Origin: Ostrinia nubilalis
Lineage: Eukaryota > Arthropoda > Insecta > Lepidoptera > Crambidae
Direction of reading: 5' to 3'
DNA length: 64,000 nt
Assembly (NCBI RefSeq): GCF_963855985.1
Contig: NC_087100.1
Coordinates: forward strand, 221,001-285,000
Part shown: piece by piece, positions 35,101 to 47,100 of the stretch
How the letters are laid out: each line of letters starts with the position of its first letter
How positions within the stretch are numbered: position 1 is the stretch's first letter
Translations under genes and position numbers: made by a program
The notes under the pieces: generated by a model
Told to the model about the DNA's origin: nothing
What the model saw: the letters and a program-made list of their open reading frames with translations, nothing else
Database searches by the model: none

Positions 35101-38100
35101 GTTGAAACAAACCACAGCTAATTTTCATAGTGGACTGTACTATACGATAAACATGTCAGTCAATTTGACAACCTTTGTCGGAAACATTATTCAATGAAAA
35201 TATTGTCCGAACCCTTAGTATTTCTCTTCGACAAATACTTTAACACATTGTGAACCACTTTTCTTTCACGACTATAAAAATATTTTAGCAATTTAATTCA
35301 TAAAACCAATTGCGCACATTTAAAATAAAGTTTGTTTACACTTTGACAGCAATAGACTGACATGCAAGGTGACATGTCAATGAAGTTTTCAGTTACTGTT
35401 GCCATTAAAAGAAATTAGTACCATTAGTTTTCCGCAACATGGCGAGGGTTTTTATGTTCCTGGTCAGGCTATACTGAAAATGTAGGCATCATTATACGAA
35501 TATTTTGTGTGCGTCAGAACCGCGGGTGGGGTATCATGAAATCGAATGAAACATATTCTGGTATTTAGTAGTGTTTTACTATTATTTGATAGCGAAGATA
35601 AAAATTTTAGTACTTATCTATAAACAAAATTAAACGAAAAACAAAGTTCCACCGCCAACCTGACGTCAGGATGGCGGGTGGGTAGTTGAACGGTGTACAA
35701 TACTTAGAAACTGTAAATGCCAATTTTTAGTATCTCTTCATTAAATAAATAAAATAATGTTAATTCTTATCTACCCCTTTTTATTTACTTGTGAAATATA
35801 TTTTTTTCAATGTCGGAAGCCATACAAAATTTTTTTTTGTTTAGTTTCAAAAGTTCTCTGATTAAAACAGCATTAAACGATAAATGAGGTGCACTGATAT
35901 TTAATACATATCTACAAGTATTGCATAGTAGAGTAAAAAGATTTAGTAGTTCTACTAAATACAAGATGAAACGATTAACAAAGTCCGCCGCCGTCCATTC
36001 TGACATCAAGTTGGCGGGTGGAAATAAAACTGTGTAAAATGCATAAAGACTATAGATGTTAACTTATTATAAAAGTCCTTTGGTAACTACTTACATTTAT
36101 TTTAAAATTATAACTTTTGACATCTTTAAATATTATTTATTTCATTATTTTTAATAACCATTCTGTGCGCCCACATGTTAAGAGTCGCGGCCTAGATTAA
36201 ATTATGGATTGTAATTTGTACTTAAATATCACTATTCACTAACTTGTTTTGTGAGTCTTAAATAAATAAATAATAAACCCTTGTTCCACATACTTTATGG
36301 AATGAGATCTAGTTGACGGGAGGGATGATCGGGATCACATTCTTTATTAGCCATGGAACATTTCTCTCGACAGAGTAAGAGCAATGAGAATGAGAAAATG
36401 TTTTAAATTACTGCGTTTCATCTTTTTAATCTATTATTTAGGTACTTACCTACTTACTAGTAAACATTTACATAGAAGTTCCTCAATTTATAAATATTTA
36501 AATAAAACAACTGCTGTTTACATAATTTATTCATAATCATCTCTAAATTAACTATAATATTATTATATCCGCCAATATTCCTAACTATAATTTACAGTCT
36601 TGATAGGAATTCTCATCTGAGGACTTAGTGTGAGTTAACATCAAAGAAGATTTTAGTTCTTGAAAGTTTCCGCTAGGTTCGCTGTCATACGTTTATTGTT
36701 ACTTTTGCAGTCGACATCGAATGCGTTTGTCATAAACTCACACTACGCCCCTTGCTCTGAGGAACTTCCATGTAAATGTTTACTAGTAAGTAGGTAAGTA
36801 CCTAAATAATAGCTTAAAAAGATGAAACGCAGTAATTTTAATCATTTTCTCATTCTCATTGCTCTTACTCTGTCGAGAGAAATGTTCCATGGCTAATAAA
36901 GAATGTGATCCCGATCATACCTCCCGTCAACTAGATCTCATTCCATAAAGTATGTGGAACAAGGGTTTATTATTTATTTATTTAAGGCTCACAAAACAAG
37001 TTAGTCATATTTAAGTACAAATTACAAACCATAATTTAATCTAAGCCGCGACTCTTAACATGTGGGCGCACAGAATGGTTATTAAAAATAATGAAATAAA
37101 TAATATTTAAAGATGTTAAAAGTTATAATTTTAAAATAAATGTAAGTAGTTACCAAAGGACTATTATAATAAGTTAACATCTATAGTCTTTATGCATTTT
37201 ACACCGTTTTATTTCCACCCGCCAACTTGATGTCAGAATGGACGGCGGCGGACTTTGTTAATCGTTTCATCTTGTATTTAGTAGAACTACTAAATATTTT
37301 TACTTTACTATGCAATACTTGTAGATATGTATTAAATATCAGTGCACCTCATTTATCGTTTAATGCTGTTTTAATCAGAGAACTTTTGAATCTAAACAAA
37401 AAAAAATTTGTATGGCTTCCGACATTGAAAAAAATATATTTCACAAGTAAATAAAAAGGGGTAGATAAGAATTAACATTATTTTATTTATTTAATGAAGA
37501 GATACTAAAAATTGGCATTTACAGTTTCTAAGTATTGTACACCGTTCAACTATACCCGCCATCCTGACGTCAGGTTGGCGGTGGAACTTTGTTTTTCGTT
37601 TAATTTTGTTTATAGATAAGTACTAAAATTTTTATCTTCGCTATCAAATAATAGTAAAACACTACTAAATACCAGAATATGTTTCATTCGATTTCATGAT
37701 ACCCCACCCGCGGTTCTGACGCACACGAATATTTTTATTAACGGAAATCAAACGCGACATAATTACAACATAACAAATTATGTCGTATAGGTGTACCAGA
37801 ATCTCATGGCAAATAGGGAAAATAAGCTTTGTTGAGAGCAATACTGGGGAAATTGGAATAAACGATCTTGATACTGTTTAATTTTTTACTTTTATGACTA
37901 ATATTAATGAACATGAAGTACGAATATACATTTTAGGTAGGTATGTGTATGAAGAATGTTGTTATACATAGGAAAATGTCTTGAAAATTAAACAAATCGT
38001 CTGTGAGAAAAGAAATGTCTGAGAAATTAATTATTTTAATTACCTACATATTTTCGCGTGGAACTGAAACATAGGCGGTGCCGTTCTTTTTGTATATGGC

Positions 38101-41100
38101 CAGGTCTGGGTTATTTAAAAAAAAGGTTACAAAATATTACTATAGTTCCAAAATACTGAACTGTCCTATGCATGACATTGACAGTGGGGCGCCACCGTCA
38201 ATACCGGATCGCTGGTTCCGATTTTTGCCATGTTGGAAACCATATAATTGAACGATGGTAGCGCCCCCCTGTCATTGAGTTTGGTGGGACAGTTCAGCGT
38301 GGGTCATCTATAAGAAAGAATCTTGAGTGACCCTAGCTGAAAAATTAAAAACTGCTAGATTTAAAAAAAAATGAACTGGCTGGATCATGGTGATTTACTG
38401 TTTGTACTCCGAATGACTGTGTGAATACACCGATCAAAATGGCGTGAATAGTTATGCGCAACTTTAGGGTCCTGTAACGTATTTATTTGTAGAGATATTT
38501 TCATGATTATTTCACAATTATTATTAGTTCTACTTATATTTATTTCAAGTTTATTTCAAAGAAAAAAATTGGAAACTTCTCCATTATTCAATCTTGCTTT
38601 ATGAAATCTTTTGCAATTTTCTTTACATGGTCATAACATCTGCACCAATTTGTGAGATATACCTGAAAACCCCGATAAAGCAGCTATTAACTAAGAATAA
38701 TATAAAAAAACACAACCCTCCTTCTGAAAAAGTTGGGTAATAAACTAAATGTATCAAAACATTTCAGTCCAACTTACTGTCAACTCGACGACGCGCTTTA
38801 GAATCAAAGATCGACTTTGAATTATGCCTTATTTTACAATTCACATTGAAAACAATATGCCTTGCTTGAACTTTTTCGACTTTTTCCCAAAAATAACAAA
38901 TAGTCAAGAAGAGATTACAAAAAAATTGCAGCGGCTGACAGATTTCATAATTTTCTTTGACAGGTGACAATTAAACCATAGACAATTGCCATATGAAAAA
39001 CACACTTTTCCAATATTTTTGTTTGCCATGAGATTCTGGTACACCTATACACAGCTGAAACACCAAACTGTAAGTAGTCATGTATAGTACAATAAAGGTC
39101 GCGTTTGATGTCACGTATGAACTGAACACTTATCCATATTGTGTTGTCAACATTCCAACTGCGTCCCCGCATAAAGCATACCTATTTATCCTCACGATGC
39201 ATTAATGATATAACGTATCGGGTGGACGCAGCCCAAGATCTGGTAGTTTTGTCAGCTTTAAAAATGGCCTCCTCCTATATGTTTATGTTTCTTAGTGTTT
39301 TAGTTATTTTTATTTTTTCCAAACATAGTTTGTATCCCTGTAGCGAAAATATAAATCAAAAATACCTACATGAAGCATAGCTCTCACCGCGAGTTAAGCT
39401 AACACGACTCGCTAAATTAGTAAACTGTACGAGCGTCAATAGGCGCAAGGAGGGTTAAGCTTTGTCGGAAGTTGGCTCGACTCGAGGTGTGATTGTGCTT
39501 TATGTCTCATTAGAATCTTGTACTCAAGTATCTCTAGTACGAGAATGAAAAGGCATGAGAATGTTAACTCCTGTTTTGTTAAATTTCAAACTTTCAACAG
39601 TGGACCCTATCGATAGGTATTTTTAATATACTGTGTTATTTTATTCGTGACAGTTGCGATACCCAACTGAGGTAAAAGATTTTACAGAAGGATTTTTTAA
39701 TGTCGTTTTGAAAAACCTGTCTGATCCGAAATGGAATGAATTTGGTACTCAAATACCATGAACAAGAAATCCTCTTTGATTCAATGTTGGTCCCATGATA
39801 AAAAAATATGGTAATAAAGTATCAAAATTATCCCGTTTGGATCAGTAAGGCATTTTCCCATGATGTATAATGTATGTAATTTTAAGTGGATCAATTTATT
39901 GGTATAAGGTGGGGAAAAGTGTGCACTTCTTCCAAATTGGGTGTAATGTTTCTCTTTATTCATTGTGGGCTGGTGCACATAGTGTGGGGTTTCATTCTTT
40001 TCGTTAAGTAAGAATAGGAAGCGCAATTTCATGCTGCAATTTTGCAAAATATCGTTATTTATTTATTTATTTATTTAAACTTTTATGCCAAAATAAATTT
40101 GTACATAAGGCGAACTTAATTGTCTTACTTAATTCTTAACTTGATTCGTTACCAGTTGTCAAACGTGTAGCTTTTTAGCATTCTCGTTAGGTTAGATGAA
40201 TTTACCGTTGTTGGAATGTGCAGCAGATAATTGCCCTTTATGGCACAGTCTTGATGTGCTCTCTGTCTAGATGTGTAAAGAATAAGAGAAAAAAATATGC
40301 ATTATTCCCGAACACACGGAGCTAGCGGGAGACGTGACGTATCACAGCGCCGGCGGCCGCCCGCCCGCGCCGCGGGACCATTCGTCCGGGACCATTTAGC
40401 AATTAGTTAAATGATTTAAGGAACGGAAGGCACATTGAGGGGACTTCCAAAATAAGTGCATTCCATTGGAATCAATAGATCGGCGATAAGTGGACGAATC
40501 GTCCCGTAGCGGGCGTGGTCGCGGGCAGGGTCGCGCGGCCGCAGTGCCAGTGCTCGTCCGTTACAAACGTACCGCATCTCCCACTGCCGACTGCGAAAAT
40601 GTATTCGCATTTCTGCCGTCAAAAAGCGGGTACATTTTCCGGGCGCCCCCGCTTGCGGTGCGGTAGTGGAGGCCGAGCGTTAACGCGTGGTGTGTTTGGT
40701 TGCATGTCCCGCGGGGCGCGCGGCGCGTCGTGACGGTAAGCCTTGTCCGCATCGCTCGCACTAGTTGACACTCGGACGGCGCATTTTACCTTAGTAATGG
40801 CGACCGCCCGCGCCGGCCGCCGGGTCGCTCGCGCGCGCCTATGACTGACCGACGATACTGATGTTATGTAAATGCGACCGTTTTCCACTTCTTCCACGCA
40901 TTTTCGCACATGCAACGTCACCCGCGGTTACGAAGGGTCAGTCAGTCATTGCGTCCCAATAAATTTAAAGCGACCGTTCAGTTGAAACATCAGAATTCAA
41001 GCGCTCTTCAAAATGTAACGCTAGCCTAAACCTTACCTGTTCACCGGAGCTGGGCGAGACACGATATGATAGTGAATTTGGTTTTCGTGTTGTTATTAGT

Positions 41101-44100
41101 CAATTGAGAGGGTGAAACGGTTTCATCTCACGCAACTCCAGTAAACAGGGAGCCTATAACCGGGCTGCTGCGACCAAAACGCAAACATGCAATGGAAACG
41201 CTCCGATAGCATTTGGTGGCAGAAGCCCTCGCGAGTCGCGACTGATGTTTGAGCTGGGGCCGCGCGCCGGGCCGGGGGCGGTCGGAGGCCGCCGCGCGCC
41301 AATAATGCATATTTTTGTCTCGACGCACTCGCTCGCGCCCGTTCGCTACCTCACCTAACATTACTAAGGGAAAATTGTCGCGCCCGCTTCACGACACGTC
41401 CGATACCGTCAGCGAGTCGTCCCCGCATCGCCCGGGCAGGTGTCGCTAAAGCCACGACTCGGTTGGTACGAGATATTGTATACCGATAAATTGCGATATT
41501 TGGAATAGGCGCCTCCGAATCATTTTATGCAAGTCAAGAAATGAAATCTCCAATTCTCTTTATCTCATTTTGGATTTTATTAGAGTTTCTTATTGGTGAG
41601 GTTAAATATGATGAGGAAAAAGCTATGTTCCAGAACAATGAAACCTGTAGTAGGTCAATTTCTGAGAGATAGCGGGAAACCTGCCTGGACGCTGCTGGCG
41701 GTGTCGGGCCGAGTTTGATTCTAACACGCTCGAGGTTTTGTGATTTTGAGCATGTTTTGTGCATCGTATTTGTTTATTTCAGTTGCATTTTGTATTCTTA
41801 TAATTTTCTTTTGTAACACTGGTAAAGGTGACCTGGTACGGCGACGAAGATACGGCTTCACTAAATATTAATGTTATTTTTATCCTTCCTGCCACTAATT
41901 GTAAACGGGAACGAGCATTCTAATCGAGCTTATTATTTCTTATGTAGAGTTTTATAGTGTGCATGCTACATAGTGAACTCAGCGGCCGGACCGGTCGCTG
42001 CGTAGTCGAGTGATTGAACCTGTTAGGGTCGCCGCTCACGGGTCACCGGCCACAACCACAAATCGGTGGCCACCGGTGGCCGCCACACGAAAGGCCACGG
42101 CGACTTTTTGTAGCGATGCAGTAGCGATTCTGTCGGGATACAGTAGCGATTCTGTCGGGAAACAGACGAAATGTGGTCGCTAGCTGAGTACTCGCGCCCA
42201 CATAAACACGATACGTCGTGATGCAAACGCTATACTGTTGCGCTTTCTGTCACAATGCAGATGCCATTCAGTAACGGCAAAAAATTACCTGCGATCGCTA
42301 GTTGCCGCGCAACCCACCCTCCGTTTGTTCCGGTCGCGCGTTTGCATCGATACAGTCGCGATGCTGTAGCGCGTTGGCATTACTTCTGTAGCGTTTTGCA
42401 AATGCGACTAATGCGCGTTAGAGCGCTTTCACATTTAGGCGACTTTGGCAACGTGACAGACGAGCTGCCAGTAATTCCGCGCTACTGTCGCACTTCTGAC
42501 GCCCTAATGTAAAAGCGGTCGCTCGTTTACGAAACTCGCGACAGCATCACTATAAAAAGTCGCCGTGGGTTAGGGGCCAAAATATGCCGGTGGCGTCGTT
42601 TTGGGGTTACGGCAGGTGACCCGTGTGCGGGGACCCTTATTCTTCCTTTGGTCTATTGGGTAACCTCGAGTGACTATTTTGGAAAGGTAACTGCAGATTA
42701 TTGTTTAATGCTTCAGCCAAACCAACGCGATCATTCAGGCGTGCACGATGGCGATGGCGACCAGACGTCGTGTATGAATTTGTAGCGATGAGTTCACATC
42801 AACGCGTCCTGTCGCGACGATTTATATGATGAACTACACTGAACTGTATCACCGGAATCGGAACCAGCGATCCGGTATTAACGGTGGCGCCCTCTGTCAG
42901 TGTCACACTGAACTGTCCCACCAAACACATTGACAGGGGGCGCCACCATCGTTCAACTATATAGATTCCAACGTGGCAAAAATCGGAACCAGTGATCCGG
43001 CATTGACGGTGGCGCCACCCTGTCAGTGTCACGGGTGTGACAGTGACAACTTTTGCACGCATAGTTATCGCCATCGAGCTCGCGGCAATATGAAACCACT
43101 TTTGCACGCGCAGTGGTCGGCATCGCCATCGTCATCGCGGACGCAAGCTGCACGCGCTGGTTTGATTGAAGCTTTAGGATGATCTTTAGCTGAAAGTATC
43201 CATCGTATCTTTTAAATCAAAATGAAAAGTATAAACTTAAATTAAAATGCGAAAGAAAAAACTATGAGTCATGTCACCCGAGGTTAGACCCGCGGCCCCA
43301 CGCGGGCAGCCGGCTACAGCGCGCGCTCTGTGCAGACGGCCAAGACGAGAGACGCATCGAGGAGCTGCACAAGCGGCGCAACTTCCTGGCCGCCTACTGC
43401 AAGCTCATCGTGTACAACGTGGCGCCCATCCGCCGCGCCGCTGACGTCTTCAAGCATTACATCAAGGTTAGACGATTTTATTTCAATTATTTTCCATGCT
43501 TTTTAAAGGTTCAGCCAAACCGACGCGATCAGCCGGCGTGCAGCGATGGCGATCAATCGTCATCGCTGCATGCCGGCTGATCGCCGGCCGGCTGAAGCCT
43601 ACTTGCAAAAATAAAATGAGTTTTATCTTATCTTTATACTCGTCTTGTCCATTTCGAGTTTCTTTTCCTAATTGGGTAAATAAGTATACGCAATATTTGT
43701 TTATATTCCTGTAAACATCATTATGTACAATATGAAATCAAAAATGCGTCAAAATTAATTACATAATAGAATTATTTAAATTTTCGGGTTCACTACTCTG
43801 TGGACCACATGCCAACTTTTTAATGTTCATTGGTAGATTCGCCCAGATCAGTTTTAAAGAACGTACCAGATGTCTATAATAAGAAAAGGAACTTTAATTT
43901 TATAACAAAAAAAAAAAATACAATATACCCAATTAGAGCTTTTCAATTTAGTGACCTGAACTAAATCTCTTGGTTCACGATTATCTTAAAATTGAACTAG
44001 TAATGTATCTAGAAATATGTCTAAAAATGTTTTATTTAGTATCTAATATTTCAATTAGAAGTAGTCCCCGTATATACAAGTTTGCGGATCAAATGCCAAC

Positions 44101-47100
44101 TTTATAAAATGTCCATTGATAAATTCGCGTCGAAATTTCCAGCTTCATGTTTCCCGTTGCCCAATCCATAATACCATCCATATCCATTTGAAAGCAGACT
44201 TCTCGTGTTTAGAATTGAAATATTCTAAACACGAGAAGTCTGCTTCTAATTTCTAAAAATCAGATCACTTCGTATTTTCATTGTTCTTACGATTCAAATG
44301 GTCGCGGGTGCAGTGCTACAACGACTACGGCGACATCATCAAGGCGACGCTGAGCAAGGCGCGCGAGATCAACAAGCTGAACTGCGCGCTGACCATGGAG
44401 CTGGCCATGCAGGCGCTGTTCCGCGACATGCTGGCCCGCCACCGCGCGCCCAACCGGCACACGCCCGAGTTCCTGGAGCTGAAGGTGAACATACTCATAT
44501 GTGTTTGTTAGTAGGTCTTATAACATAAATACAGTGCTTAAAACTTAGTTGTGTTACTGCAAATTTTTGGGGGGCTACATTATTGTTATAGATAGTTTCA
44601 TCCACGAAGACGCGCCCCACCACTTTTAAATCGAGGGAATTAGTAAACAATGTGTTTCTATGGAGACGTCATCCATAGACATGATTATCCATGCACACGC
44701 ACACTACCTTTAATTGACGCTCGGATTGCTCGAATCAAACTAAACCAAAAAGTGGTGAGGCGCGTCTTCGTGGATGAAACGATCTATGTATTATTTAAAT
44801 AACTAGAGCTTTTACATTACGTAGGAAGGAAGTTGAACAGAAAAGTGTTGTCTGCCAAAATATGTAAACAAATTCCGTCAAAATATTGAAAACAATATTT
44901 TGCTGTACAAAATATTAGAAGGACGTTGTTTTGCAAAAAAACGACGTAATCATAATCATAGTAATCAAAAGAAATGTTGATATTTTTTTCAATTGTCCCC
45001 AGCGTGATCTGATTTTCGGTCTATCAAGTGGGGGGATAATGAGGGCGTACAATGGAGAAAGGCGCAATAACCTTGTCTGAAGGTTACGAGGAATTACTAA
45101 TGAACCGTATTCATACCGGGAAAAGTAAAGTAGCTCAACTTTCCCATGTCTATGATGTGGCGATAAATCTTGAGATTTTTGGTTTCGGGTTGAAATTGTG
45201 TAAAAGTTTTTCGTTGTAACTTGGCAGTATATTTATAGGGATTATGTTTATTCACATTAAAAGCGTAGATACTTTATTTAATTAGAACGTATTTAAGAAT
45301 TATTTTGAAAGTGATATACCGTTGTTTAGGTCGTTTTATCCACGAAGTCGCGCCCCACCACTATAATATAAGATAAGCGCGGGGCGTGGGGAGTTTGATC
45401 CGAGCAGTTAGAGCGTCACTATTGCAGTGTGCGTGTACAACAATAATGACGCATCCATGAGTGCACACGTATACCACAATAACGACGCCCGGATTGCTTG
45501 TATGGATCAAATTCTCCGACCAAAAAGTCTTCGTGGATGAATCTAAACCGCTTAAGTTAGACGCTTGAAATTTGGCATGCAGGTACCTTAGTAAACTTAA
45601 AGCTTAGACAACTTAACAACAGATGTTTCAAAATTCCCACGGGAACGGGAGTTAGTGGGAAAAAACATTTGTATAAAAAAATCTAAACCGCGTAAGATAG
45701 GGGGTCCACGCGTACGAAGTCGCGGCCGGCCGCTAGTCGATCTATCTATATTCTGCCCGCTTCCCCGAGGGTCGTTCAAATCTGACGTCCCAACTGACGC
45801 GACGTGACCTGTGGTGCAGGAGCTGGCGAAGCGGTTCTCGGTGATGTTCGGGCTGGACGCGGTGAAGAACCGCGAGGCGCTGGTGGCGCTGCACCGCGCC
45901 GGCATCGCCTTCGCCGCCGTGGACGCGGCCGCCGCGCCGCCGCCGCACCTGCTGTTCCTCGAGCCGCTCGCCGAGTTCTCCAACCGCCTGCTGCGCCAGG
46001 ACAAGCGACAGGTGCTCAAGGTTAGACCGCTGGAAATTTATTTTATAACATTATTATAGTCTATCCAATATAGCTTGATTAGAATGACGGCTGTCAAACG
46101 AATGTGACTAGTGCTGGGTATGTTTCGTACGGTTCACATAGATGTATCGATAAGTTTTCGAAAAAATGATATAAAAAATGCACCCAATTTTTCTTCATAT
46201 CTTTATTCATAAAAATGACAATTATGATTTAAATTTGAAGACAGTAAAATTTAAAATTCATGTCAAGGGTGTACAACCTAAGTCGTAGTCATTATCATCA
46301 GTGTTCTTCAGTGGTTTTTTCCTCTCGCTAGAGGGCGGTGGGCATCTCTTCTAGAGCAACGGTGCTATGAATACCCAAAAAATTACCGGTGATTGATTTC
46401 CGATGTTTGATTATTTAAGAATGAAATGTTTTTTGGTTTTTAATAGTGAAAATTTAGAAAAACGTATAACTTGACTTAAATATGTTAAAAAATTAGTTAG
46501 AAAAATTTTTTGTTAAATATGTTAAAAAATTAGTTTTAATTTAAGTCGATATGTCCCAACACTAACATTTTTGTAACTCGAGATAACCTTGTAGAGACGT
46601 CGTTAATACTCTAGCTTGATTTTTTATAATTTCGAATTACTACTTATTGGTGTAAATTAACGCTGCATTTACACGAAATTAACATTTTTATTGGAAGCAC
46701 TGTCGTCGAAAATATTGTTTGTAGGTCAGACGTGAATTATTTCTTGTCCGCCAATATTTAGCTCTCATTGATCGCTACTACAAAGTTATGTCGTTACTTT
46801 TGATGGCAGCTGTCATTCTAATCAAGCTATATTGGATAGACTATAAATAATTTGTTTTGTCACTATTTAGACGCAGTCCCGGGTTCGATTCCCAGTGGAG
46901 GCAGATTTTTCTGTTCGGTTTGGTTGGTGGTAGGGCTTGTTCTAAGTCCGCCTGGCTAGCTACCACCATCTTACCTTTAAGTCTGTCGCCATAACAACAA
47001 TGATAACAGCGTTGTTGTGTTCCGGTAGTTAGAGGTAAAATAGCCAGTTCCTCCGTGGTTGAGGATTCCGGGTGAAGCTCGCTTCCATCTTCGGCCTGAT

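Noticed and set aside
35785..36009. Similar ~75-codon frames in both palindrome arms (also 37227-37454)
   Set aside because: They reflect the inverted repeat itself, with differing ends and no known protein.
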